From contig JAYKYS010000005.1 in the NCBI GenBank assembly GCA_036924285.1, forward strand, positions 29,796,001 to 29,860,000: a stretch of 64,000 nucleotides of DNA. Reading direction: 5' to 3'. This stretch comes from Asterella californica (lineage: Eukaryota > Streptophyta > Marchantiopsida > Marchantiales > Aytoniaceae). The translations under genes were made by a program, and so were the position numbers. How positions within the stretch are numbered: position 1 is the first letter of the stretch; each line of letters starts with the position of its first letter. Shown in pieces: positions 13,383 to 23,819 of this stretch. Below the pieces are notes generated by a model. The model ran no database searches. It had not been told where the DNA came from and saw only the letters and a list, made by a program, of their open reading frames with translations.

Positions 13383-15040
13383 CTAAGTTCCTCCCGAGTA
13401 AAATATGCATGCTGAATGAACTTCTGGGAACTTTTGTTCCCCGGTTGTTATCGAAGAATTATATAGGTGTTAACCAAAAACTCTATATTAAATATATAAA
13501 AAATTGAAATATTTCATAATATTAACTATTATTTCATGTTGGAAACGAGAGATGGCCGGGATATCAACCATACGTCATGACTATGTTGACAACTGTCTTC
13601 AAAATTATTTAATGATAAATACAGTTTACTAAAACATAGAGTTACGGAGAAGAGTGGTGCTGCGTGGTGGTCGATTGGGTTTGCAAAATGTGATAAGTTT
13701 TCTAAATGTATTTTACTATATTAAATTCTTCAATTCAAATCACCAAAATTAGAACTCACTTGGTAAACTTGATTACACATGGTCATTTGATTTACACAAA
13801 ATCCACAAGTAACACACGTAGATAGAACCTTTTCCTGGTATAAAGATATGTGCGTCTCACGAATAAAACCATTCTTAATTTGTAAGCTTTAACTTATAAT
13901 CTAAATCGCCTAAATCTTCCAAAAGGAAAAGTTAGGACATAAATTCAAACTCTTTGCATATTCTCCTCTTCTGAACTTAGAAGAGGTAAATATACAACGA
14001 ATTCTGCGGTGAATAAATATGTATCCTTAACCACCTTTAGAGAACTTTTGCCCGGTATCTATTACCAGAAAATTTAGGTGTTATATAGAAATTCTATACC
14101 AAGTTCTATTGAAAATTAAAATTAAAATCTAAGTGTTAAATGTTAGCTCTACAAAAAACTGCGAAAACATTCCAGAAAACCCATAAGTGAAGTTCATAGC
14201 AACGCGCTTCCAACTGCATAAGTGCGGCAACTTGCTGACTGTAATGAACTATTCAATAAATAATTTAGTTTATTACCTAACCCTTCCCTTCGGACAGATC
14301 AGGTAATATGATATGCAATCGGTGTGTTACAACTATCCTCCATCGATGGCGGTGGTCTGTTACAAAATATTTCAAACTAATAAGCTAAATATGCGTGCTA
14401 AATAAACTCGGAGAACTTTTGTTTCCTTTTTACTATCAGAAAAATGTAAATAGTATGTAAAATTCTATACTAAAATATGAAATTTATTTATTTATCTATA
14501 ACTATTAGATGACAATCACACCTAGAGTTGTGATACTGTCCAGACATGAACTATAAAGAAATGACAGATAGACGCGATTCCAAAACTATAAGTTCGAGAG
14601 GTTTCTCACAGATACACATTAATTTAAACTAGACATTAACGTGTTACTAACCGTGTTATTAAATATGCATACGAGATCAACTTCCGAGAATTTTTGCTCT
14701 TTTGTTGTTATCAAAAAAATACAAGTGTTACGTGAAAATACTGCATCAAGTTGATAAACAATTCAAAATTATCTCTAAATATTAAGTGATAATCGAACCT
14801 AAAATGCGAGAAGATCCATACATAACGGAAGGAAAAAAAAAACATAAACTCATGCACTCAAAGACTACAACTGCAACAATCTGCTGATAAAGATAATTTT
14901 TCTAATCAATAGATTATCCTTTTACTTAATCTTTTATAACTCCTAAATCAAATAATCTAAAACCTTGTAATATTTGCCTCCTCCACCGATAAATAGAGGA
15001 GGTGAATAAATATACATGCTCTTCCATACCCCACCAGGAC
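13383..15040. repeat. Hairpin-bearing dispersed repeat, cluster of four to five units
   Basis: Anchors related to AAATATGCATGC start near 13406, 14015, 14389, 14665 and 15006. They are followed by the same 'GAACTTTTG', 'TTATCAGAAAA', 'GTGTTA' and 'CATAAGT' blocks as the units at 1.3-2.1 kb. Unit spacing varies (roughly 610, 375, 275 and 340 bp), so copies have gained and lost sequence. Preceding the anchors are foldbacks, for example 13965-13986 (8-bp stem, 6-nt loop) and 14977-15002 (6-bp stem). No coding capacity. Confidence 0.65.
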
Positions 15041-16026
15041 CCTTACCCACTGTCTCCACCATTATTGACTATAGACAGTAAAAAAATCGAGACTTCTCAA
15101 CGCATCAACTTGGTCTTATAAAGGTAGGTGATGAAACACTTTTCTTGGAATATTTCTCAGCGAAAAAGCTTTTGGCTTCTGGGAGATAATGGACTTTACC
15201 ACGTGATCACGAGTCAACGCTGGTACTGGGTAGTACTGGAATGTTCCATGGACAGCTGGAAAGCTTTTCGACTCTATAAAATACTAGAGAAATATAATCT
15301 TTCCTGGCCAACGTGTCTAACTTCATTCTTCTGGTCCCTTTCATTTCATATGTTGGCTTCTAGCTCGCGTTGTTGAATGAGTTTGCGCAAATATTGGAAT
15401 GGTCTCTTTGTGCAAAGTTTTAATCTTTGGCAAATATTTTTGGCATGTAGGTAAGTGTTAGATATTTGCCAAGAGTTCGCAGACGATGTTTCTAGACACT
15501 TCTGGAGGTGCTCGTAGGAAAATGTCATGGGTGTTTTTTATTGACTTTTTTATCTTAAGTTTATGAGTTTTGTAATCCAGGAAATTTTAAATCTTTATTG
15601 TAATCTTCAATAATTTAGATATTAAAAGTAATAAAGTCCAATAATTGGACTGTGTCAATTCACACATACAACCATAAGCGATCCCCGTTCTCTGTGTACA
15701 GAACTGTCTTTTGAACTCTAAAACTACATATTTATTCTTGCTGGTCGTTAGAGAATTTTATGTTTTAACTTTCACACCCCTATTATCCGTCCATTCGGTT
15801 TCACATTGAGTTCGAGAACGGAAGTTCTTCATCTTCAGTTTCTGACACTCAAGATGAAAACTTTTCTTGTTTCAGAATAATTTGAACAATATATACTAAT
15901 GGTCACTTTTCAAGACTTGATCTAGGAAAACGTAAAAGCATTTAGACGTAAATAAGTCTTACGTCAGTACAGCTAGAGAAGCAGAAGAAGCCTTTCCTTC
16001 CCCTCTCTCATAGTCTCTTACTCTCT
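15041..16026. other. Intergenic DNA, no supported gene
   Basis: Short overlapping open frames on both strands (about 15128-15528) show no recognisable motif. A pyrimidine-rich CT tract lies near 15985-16036, against the left end of the next foldback element. Confidence 0.4.
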
Positions 16027-16725
16027 CTCCTCCTCAGAAATATACTTAACCGTACCCCTAATACCCCAGTCAGGACTTGACACCACCCCTCTTAAGTTTC
16101 CATTACTTTATTGCACATTGACACCACCCTTCTTACTCTATATTTCACCTTATATACACTTAGAAAGCCCGCCTAAGTGTACACTAATTTTTTCTCTAAC
16201 TCTTCTGATTGAAACGGTTAAGGAATAAATTAATGTTTTCACAAAATGACATCTTTTGCTTAACAGTGCTCCGGAGTTATATCCCAACAGCGCTTCTCTT
16301 ATGGGTTATGTCAGGATGTGCTGGCAACTCTGAGTTGGTTAATACATATCAGTTATTGAAAGATTTAATTCTTAATAGTAGCGTAGTCTAACATTTTATA
16401 TAACATTTATACATTTTCTGGTAAAAAAAACGAATTTCCATGTACAAGGCCGAGAGGGAGGATACTGAGTGGAAACAGCAGGTTCAGCAAGTTTTGTCAT
16501 GATGTGAAGAAATTGCACAAGACTTGCAAGAGATCGAATGAATTGATAATCTACTATAAAGAAATTCTAAAAATGTTAAGTGTAGATAAAAAGATGATGT
16601 GACATTTTACCTGCTGAACTTGCTATTGCTAGTAAACAATACAAAGTTAATGGGGTGGGTTCAAGTCCAATAAACGTATTAGGTGCTGCGATTAGGGGTG
16701 CTGTAAAGTAAATTTCTTCCCTCTC
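16027..16725. mobile_element. MITE-like foldback element, copy 3 (longer, possibly composite)
   Basis: The left end (AGAAATATACTTAACC...CCCCTAATA...GACTTGACACCACC) and the right end (GGGGTGGGTTCAAGTCC...GTATTAGG...GTAAAGTAAATTTCTT) are inverted relatives of each other and of the element at 2259-2627. At about 700 bp it is nearly twice the length of that copy, so it probably holds an insertion or is two merged copies. The interior has a 60-codon open frame of no recognisable identity. Confidence 0.55.
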
Positions 16726-16819
16726 TGTCTGTTTACTGTCCTGTTCTGCTCTCTATTGTACTGTTTGTGTCCTTTCAGTGATACTGTGGAGAATAGACAT
16801 CCCCAACGTACTTGTATAG

Positions 16820-17161
16820 TGAAAATCGTTTTCTCTTAACGGAAAACATGTAAGTGTTATAAAAATATATTATAATAAGCTATAGTGAAAAATTAAAATT
16901 ATTTATAAATGTTAAATGTTAACCTCTCTGGGAGCAGCCAATTGATGCAGACAGAACCCATAAGTCGAGAGCGGGATGAAGCGTTCCTTGGGGTATAAGT
17001 CCGGGACAGAATAGTCAATAGGCGTCATTTACGAGAGACATTTAATATATATCCTAACCTTTATGGCCGGAAGGGTTAGGATATATATTAAACACCTCAT
17101 GTACACGAAGTGTACTATGAGGTGAATAAGCAGGGCTGCTTATTCACTAGTGGAGACTAGT
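16820..17161. repeat. Hairpin-bearing dispersed repeat, unit with hairpin cluster
   Basis: The body blocks ('GTAAGTGTTA', 'AAAATTAAAATTATTTATAAATGTTAA', 'CCCATAAGTC') match the units at 1.3-2.1, 13.4-15.0 and 51.0-51.3 kb. The unit ends in four back-to-back stem-loops (17041-17161). The usual ATGCATGC anchor is missing from its left side. Confidence 0.6.
17041..17161. repeat. Four consecutive stem-loops
   Basis: Stem 1 pairs 17041-17059 with 17074-17092 (19 bp, 14-nt loop). Stem 2 pairs 17093-17106 with 17110-17124 (14 bp, one bulged base, GAA loop). Stem 3 pairs 17122-17133 with 17136-17147 (12 bp, GG loop). Stem 4 pairs ACTAGT at 17146-17151 with 17156-17161. Neighbouring stems share bases, so stems 2 and 3, or 3 and 4, compete at their edges. 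Confidence 0.85.
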
Positions 17162-19184
17162 CGTTTCAAAGCACAATGTGCATAAAAGCTCCCGCCATCC
17201 CGGAATCTGTTTTTTTTAAATAGGAAAGGGATTGTTCATTTTCCATCGCGACTTCTCGTTTGGTAATCAAATCTGACACGCCAGGATTGAATAGAAGCTA
17301 TTAGAGAGTTCACATTTTGTGTTTTATTTCCAACGAATCATGTTAGTATTGATAGTGAATCATAGACGAGATGATATTGTTAATCTTGAGAGAAAATGAT
17401 TCTTGGAGAAAAATGATCATATTTTTTAGGTAAAAAAAGTAATCATGAAAAAGAGGATACTGTTCATCTATGTTTATCCTTAACTAAAATTTATAATTTT
17501 GAGAGGTATTAAGCTTCATAGAGATAAATATAAATATTGAATAAATTATCATCATCATGTTTCATGCACGTGGAGGTAAACAAAATCAATCAAAATAACC
17601 TTTAGATTAGTAATCAGAATTCTATTTAATTCTTTTCTAGCTTCACACACGAAGCTAAATGAAGCATTATACAAGTTCTACCTTTAATGATAAAAGATAC
17701 AAATACTTATCTAAGTGGCAAATTAGACACGTTAAATAAGTTGCGGCGTTGAGGTTCTTACATTTTGACCACCAGGTTTGTTATCTCCAAGTGCTTTCAC
17801 TTCCACATCGTAAATTTGGGTTTTCCCGTCTCAAAGTTCTCTTTTAACATACTCATGGTTTGGATTCTGGAATAACCATATGCTACCAAAGTTCATCAAC
17901 ACCTTACTTTTGGTAGACAAAGAATTTCTCGATCTCATTAAGTATCGTTTAAATAATTGGTTTATTTTTTCCCGATTTTCAAGACATCCAGTATCATTGA
18001 GCAAATTAATTGCGCAACCATGGAGTTGTATGAAAGTACTTTTATGATGAAAACATGAGTAAGTTTTAATGCTCTCCTACAGCTCGGCACCAGTTTACAT
18101 AAAATAAGAGTGACATCTTTCAAGATGTTTTAATATGGAAACCGTAGCTTATTAGGAGCTATGGAGTAATTCAGTACTTTATTATCGAGCCCTGCAAATG
18201 TTAAGATGATTGCAGTTGTTTGCATGCTCTCCTTCTTTGAATACTTGAGATTATTCAGATTTAATTATCATAATGTAAAAGTTTTGTCTTTTGTTATTCC
18301 AATACAGAATTACTTTTATGATCAAAATATAGATTACATGTCCTTTATAATATATGAGAAAATTATTTTTGATATAATCATTTAAAGTATCAACTATTTA
18401 GTTTTCAATACAAGAAATCATTATCAATAATCCTGTACATCGTTGGAGTTTTGGAGAATAATAAACATGTACAATAACTAAAGATACTTGGAAAAATGTT
18501 GTTTTATTCCTGTCATATTTAGTGAAGGAGTAGAGTTAACTATCACTAGTTATACCAATTATCTATTTTAGTACCGTTCGAGGATGTTATTGATTGTACA
18601 ACAGATATGTCATGCTCGAACAAAGAGTATTTGTAGATTTTATAAAATTCAGTTTTAAATTTTAATTATTTTAAATTAAAATAGTGGTCTAGAAATTTCT
18701 TCAATACTCTAAATCACCATCTTATATTACTTCATGATGGACCAAAAATTTCTTAACACTAGATTCATATCATCATAAAACGAAAAGTACGTTAAAATTA
18801 TCATCCTGATCTCATGGTAAATATTAAATCATGAAACTCATATTCAAGAAAATATGTTTTACTCTTTAGTGTTTAAATTACCTTCATTACATGTAGAAAT
18901 TGTAATTAATATCAATAAATATAAAAGGTAGGACTTTATATCTTGTTTATTCTTTCTATAGACATTCTATATACTCATTTGTTCTTACATCTTCTTTTCA
19001 AACCGTTGAGCAGTACCGCGAATGGTCTGGTTTATCGCGACAGAATAAAATGAAATTCGAAATAATTGCAGGATTTAAAATCACCACTCGCATATCAGAT
19101 ATGTTTGTCTTTTCTTAGGGTATGTTTGTCTTTTCTTTTACTTTTGAAACGCGGCCAAACCGCTGGATTGGGAAGAATTTAATG
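17162..19184. other. AT-rich intergenic DNA, no gene seen
   Basis: Very AT-rich with many stops in all frames. No RNA gene or repeat unit was recognised apart from a short direct repeat of TATGTTTGTCTTTTCTT near 19100-19137. Confidence 0.5.
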
Positions 19185-19221
19185 ATCCTACTGATCCCAC
19201 ATCAAGTGGGATCAGTAGGAT
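19185..19221. repeat. Perfect 16-bp hairpin
   Basis: ATCCTACTGATCCCAC at 19185-19200 is the exact reverse complement of 19206-19221, with loop ATCAA. No T-tract follows, so it does not look like a terminator. It marks a sharp change from AT-rich DNA to a more balanced segment. Confidence 0.85.
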
Positions 19222-20775
19222 ATGTTTGTGTGTAGAGCGAACTTCAAGTGTACTGTTTACGCAAGAGGTACTTCGTCATGGAATCCGTCTACTCAATCTC
19301 CTTCTCGCTTGTACACGTCTCTGCATTCTTCGTGGTTCCAAAACTTTTGTCTCCGGTATCTTGATCGGGGTGAATGGCAAGACGATCATCGGCATATACT
19401 GCTGCTGTTTCAAATTTGGACTTTCTTCAATTTTAAAGGTCGAGGGCAAGACACTCAACGTTTTCTCGTTATTACATGAAAGGAAGACATTTCTTGATTT
19501 GAAGTTGTGTCGTCCATTATTCCTTCGCTTTATGTAGAAAGGGCGTAATGGTGGATGACATGTTTGGCACATCATGAACCCGTGATAATTTCAGTGGATG
19601 ATGAAAGAAGTTTCGGCTGTCAGCACGCTTTCCCTCTTTGTCTCTCGCAAGCATTACAAAGGATATTTTTGGTACTTCTTGCCCTAGTCGCCGTATGCAG
19701 CTATCTGAGAACGGTGACGCTCCAGTTGAGAGTTGCACAAACGCTATGATGCTGTGATGATTTCTCTTTCACACTTAGTTCGCCTTTCACGATTCACCTG
19801 TAAGAACAGCTCTTGTCAAGCAGAGCCAGAATCTCAGAACAGATTCGGTAGATCTTTGCGGGTGTAGGCGCGGAACAAGCTTTACCGATTCTCATATCGC
19901 CCGACAAAAAGAGGTACTTACCGTACCTGACTGGTCTCCAGATCCGTAAGCAACTTCTATCTTGGCTTCATCGTTCCTTTATATCAATCAGGCAAGCATG
20001 TGTTGGACATTAGGAGGAACACGCGACGCGAAATATATCTGTTGGACATTATAGATGGTTATAAGTCTATAGTAGTTCTAGAATAGAGTTTCGAATGGTC
20101 CTTATATCAGGGTCTTATGACCCTGCTCCTCCTTTGTAGTGGGTAACCCTTTCTGGCTTGTCCTGCAAGTTATAGAGCTGTTTCTTCCTAGCTCTGACTG
20201 AGTAATGGTCATCTGTTATCGTAGATCTACTAATGTTAACACCTCATTAACCCTTTCCGGGCACAAAAACTCTCCTTGCTTGCAACGCTCTTTTGCTAAC
20301 TGCTTCGCTTTTCTGTTTTACTCGAAGACTAAGAAAAATGTATTTCACAATCATGCATGGTTGAATTGCATGAAACTTACTGGGATTTTTGGTTTTTCCT
20401 CATACCTTCCGAAGTTATGAATCCACTCACCTTTTTCCAAGTGCCAGTCATTTCAAAGTAAATCGACTTTTGTGCGCGGGTTTCGCTTTCATTTAGTTAT
20501 GTTCATGACATCACTGGACTGGTGTAGTTGTCATGGTGCACCCACGGCTACTGCAACTACCGTTCTGAGTTTTCTGACAGCATGATAACATACGAGCGGA
20601 AGTGCTGGCTGTACCTCAGGCATGGACAAGCTAGCTAGAAAGTTGGTCAGCTCAGGGTGGAGAGAAAAACAGCTACCATATTACCATAAGTGCAAAGGAA
20701 AAGCAAGAAACCCCGAATCCTGAATCTTTTCCTGCCTTTGCTGTCTCAAGAGTCGAAACTTGGATCAATTGGACC
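19222..20775. other. Compositionally balanced segment with unrecognised open frames
   Basis: Several overlapping open frames of 60-103 codons occur on both strands between 19222 and 19749, plus one at 20205-20420. None shows a family motif, and opposite-strand frames are equally open, which argues for composition rather than coding. A small hairpin (CAGGGTC-TTAT-GACCCTG) lies near 20108-20125. Confidence 0.35.
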
Positions 20776-20857
20776 AAAGCTACATGGCCTAGATTGCCTC
20801 CGATATTTTGATGCTATTTTACCTCCCTTTCAGAGGCAATCTAGGCCATGTAGCTTT
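20776..20857. repeat. Perfect 25-bp inverted repeat spanning a SINE 5' junction
   Basis: The left arm 20776-20800 is the exact reverse complement of the right arm 20833-20857, with a 32-nt loop. The right arm is the last base of the target-site duplication plus the first 24 bases of the SINE insertion. The loop holds the left copy of the duplication. Confidence 0.9.
20821..20833 (+). repeat. Target-site duplication, left copy (SINE)
   Basis: ACCTCCCTTTCAG, repeated exactly at 20998-21010 on the other side of the SINE. Confidence 0.85.
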
Positions 20858-20997
20858 ACCCCATCCGCCTGTGGCCCGGGCGCCGTGGGGTCGAGTCCCC
20901 CTGGCGGGGGGACTCATGCTGTGCAAGGGCAGCAGCATACGGCTGCAGAAAGCCCCACAGCGAAAGGAGGCCTATATAAAAAAATAAAAAATAAAAA
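20834..20997 (+). mobile_element. tRNA-derived SINE with A-rich tail
   Basis: A 164-bp insertion bounded by an exact 13-bp target-site duplication, which shows target-primed reverse transcription. It carries a pol III B-box-like GGGTCGAGTCC (20888-20898), a GC-rich body with CGGCTGCAGAA (20940-20950) and AGCGAAA, and an interrupted A-rich tail (20978-20997). The body matches a second fragment at about 27769-27880, starting at TACC. The first 24 bases are not shared with that copy and are the reverse complement of the left flank. SINEs have no protein; they are transcribed by RNA polymerase III and mobilised by LINE enzymes. The degraded A box suggests low activity. Confidence 0.75.
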
Positions 20998-21010
20998 ACC
21001 TCCCTTTCAG
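20998..21010 (+). repeat. Target-site duplication, right copy (SINE)
   Basis: ACCTCCCTTTCAG directly after the A-rich tail, identical to 20821-20833. Confidence 0.85.
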
Positions 21011-22194
21011 AATCGAATACCTGATTCCTATGAATGTTTTGTCATCTCTATGGTAAGTACTAGTCAACAGCCTCGTTGACCAGACGTGGACAACTTTAAC
21101 CAGGTGAGTAACACGATCTCTCCTTGTTACGCAACTTGACAAAGTAGCATACGGGACTTGTAGCTGATGCATGAGGAGCCAATTATTGGGCTTGTGACAT
21201 GTCATTGTCACATTCGGTGTAAGAATATTAGCACATGAGGAGCACGAGAAGAGTAAATTGTGAGTGATATCAAACTCAATATATATGTATATATCGCTCA
21301 CTATTTCGTTTCTAACATGTGAGCTATATAGTACTTTACCGCACTTGCTATATACGAAAATCCATGCCACTCCCTTTGAAAGGCTCTAGAAGACGCAGAC
21401 AACAATTAGGCAAGGAAGAAACTGTACGGATCTGAAGCTGCATAGGTGTTCCTCTCGTAGTAAAGGATGTAAACATGCAGTATACGAATACCTCATACGG
21501 TATGGTATCTGTACCAAAGCAGTATATATGACGTCTGGACGTGCAGTTAAACCACTCGTAGTGGTATAAAAGGCTTGCCTTCGCACGCGACGGGTCATTT
21601 TTCATTGTAGCTCTCAGTCAGAGTGTGGGAGGCCAAGGCCTCAATTGAGCTCCCTGTCTCAAAACAACTCACTGGGTCATGATAACGCGAGGGTAAGTGA
21701 TTATAACAAAATATGTTGGATAATAGAACATTTCAAAATTCAAAATTCAAAATATTCTATTTCTGTGGTTCTCAGTGATCCGGGATTCACTTGATAATTT
21801 TGAAGCCGTCTGTATTCCTCTTGAACTCATCATAGGTTCATTTTGAAACTCTTTCTCTTCTGCTCATTTCGCTATCAAGATCACAAAGTTTCATCACATA
21901 CTGCGATGGTAACTGCGATGGCACAAATCTCTCAGGGGCTCCTGCCCGTGCCGAACTTACTTAGCAAAGGTTAAAAGTGACTAGCGGTGAGGATCTCCAC
22001 CGCTAATATAGCGGTACTTGTGGTTTAACAGTCTGGTAACCTTGGGGCCTCGGATTTGAGTTGAAGCATTTAACATACACCTCAAGTCTGTCACCTCATT
22101 ACTGTTGAGACCGAGACCAGTTTGACTTGAACACTCGAAGTGAAGTGTCAAGTAGGGTCCTCGGACGCATGTTCATGTTGCATAGCTTACCGTC
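21011..22194. other. Intergenic DNA, no supported gene
   Basis: Open frames of 70-132 codons on the minus strand (20972-21605) lack any motif I recognise. The largest, 132 codons, reads into the SINE A-tail, so it is not an original gene. Confidence 0.4.
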
Positions 22195-22262
22195 CATTTG
22201 AAAATTCTCTAAAGATTACTACATGGAAATAGCTTTTATCCGTACTCCGTCTCGACAATATG

Positions 22263-22575
22263 TTACCCGTCCAACTCATCAGTATGCACTCTTATGGGCT
22301 CATCCTGATCATCTTGAACAATAGTCTGACTATAATCCACATGGTCTAGTGACTCTTGTTCAACTAAGGACTCATTCAGGCACATCATGGGGGCTGCAAT
22401 ACGTTGTGCACGAGCAGCCACTAACATCTCTATACGTCTTGCTGAACCATCTAAGAACCATCTCAAGACTGTGCATGTGTCAATGTAGGTCCAAGTGCAT
22501 GTCCTAAACGCGAGTAAGTGTCTAAAAGATCCTCTGGAATACGAATAACTTGAACGTTATTCGGACTTCTCCTCC
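22263..22575 (-). pseudogene. Remnant of an unknown protein family, copy A
   Basis: On the minus strand this encodes a segment with VQVIRIPEDLLDTYSRL, then ALG and TH, then a frame break, then LDGSARRIEML and a short acidic tail. The same order of short motifs occurs in copy B at 23119-23607 (VKVIRIPENLFDSYNRL, ALG, TH, LDGTAGRIAGL). A frame break and stop codons separate the two halves here, so it is degenerate. The motif order suggests a helical segment. I cannot assign a family; a transposon-encoded protein is possible. Confidence 0.4.
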
Positions 22576-23118
22576 CATGATAGTTGATTCGATCAGACGG
22601 AAACGGACCTCAACATCCTCCATCATATGTCAAAATAGTGATTTGAGACACAAGTAACATCTTACTCTTAAACGTATTCCAACAAGTCCAACTTCAATTT
22701 TGAGAAGACTCAATAACAAAAATTTATATCATTTGAAACTCTAGAATAACTACAAAGTACACAATATCTAGTAAGATCAACAATAAAATATAAATCCTGT
22801 ATGATTAACACAACTTCTGAATCTCAAACAAGCTACAAAACTAACACATTTATGTGTGATTATTCATAAAATAATATAGTATTAAACTAACACGACTAAA
22901 CAGCTCTGTAACTCATAAAATCTGTACCAAACCATAGACATTGAATATCTTATAATTCTAAAATAGTCTATATGAGTCGATAGTGTAACATGAGATCAGT
23001 AAAAAAATCTATTTGTAGGTCATGGAACATCACCATGTAAGAGACAAGTCACACGATACGTTGCTACGGTGGATTCAGGATCAGCTTGAATATCAAGGAC
23101 CGTGCCTTGACTCCTCCA
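22576..23118. other. AT-rich spacer between the two related remnants
   Basis: Strongly AT-rich between 22660 and 23020, with no open frame or repeat noticed. Confidence 0.5.
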
Positions 23119-23607
23119 CTATAGCATATTAAATATCCTCAGGAGCGACGTTCTCGCATTGCGCTCAGCATGTGTCCTCTCTAGACCCGCTATACGACCT
23201 GCTGTCCCATCCAACGATTGTCTCAAACATGCAACATGTGTAGCACGAAGTCCTAACGCACGACGTAAACGATTATAAGAGTCGAAGAGATTCTCTGGAA
23301 TCCTAATAACCTTTACAGTATCGGACCGTTGTCGCGTCGGACGTTTTACGTGAAGGATGTCCAGGAAAACACGAGGTTCCTGGCTGTGGAGATATTGTGT
23401 GTTGAAACAGAGACAAGACAGAGAAAAACAATCACGAAAACGAATGCTGCGATATATACACTCCCAAATGTATGTACACTGCCGTTTCTTTCTCCTAACA
23501 GTAAAGAACTGATAATCAGACCTGAGCGGTCCGTAACCTACTTCAGAAGCCCTAAAACAAACCCCTGAATCACAACCTCGACCCAAAACCACCGAAGCGT
23601 AGCTCAA
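23119..23607 (-). CDS. Unknown protein, 162 codons, copy B of a duplicated family
   Basis: The open frame is unbroken. The N-terminal half is basic and Cys-rich without clear motifs. The C-terminal half (residues about 95-155) carries VKVIRIPENLFDSYNRL, RRALG, THVACLRQSLDGTAGRI and an Ala/Arg-rich helix, shared in order with the broken copy about 750 bp downstream on the same strand. The conserved part may be a single exon, with the N-terminal half unrelated read-through. No catalytic motif, signal peptide or membrane segment is visible. The two copies look like an old tandem duplication or two exons of one gene. Confidence 0.35.
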   Translation of the reverse strand: MSYASVVLGRGCDSGVCFRASEVGYGPLRSDYQFFTVRRKKRQCTYIWECIYRSIRFRDCFSLSCLCFNTQYLHSQEPRVFLDILHVKRPTRQRSDTVKVIRIPENLFDSYNRLRRALGLRATHVACLRQSLDGTAGRIAGLERTHAERNARTSLLRIFNML

Positions 23608-23819
23608 AGCAAGAGAAACTTCTCTGTGCTAACAAACAGAGCCACAGCAGTATCACAAGATCCAAACCCAAGTCCAAACCACATCCATGTATAAGCTCTT
23701 AGCTAAAGCTAGCTACCACAAGATGTATACAACCAGCCAGAATTCTAACGAACTCAAAAGAGCAAAACCCGTAGCGAAGAAACCGAAAAAGGCCTATCTG
23801 TGAACTTCCTCTTTTCGCT

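Noticed and set aside
20972..21370. 132-codon minus-strand open frame
   Set aside because: It ends inside the SINE A-rich tail, so the frame was formed by the insertion.
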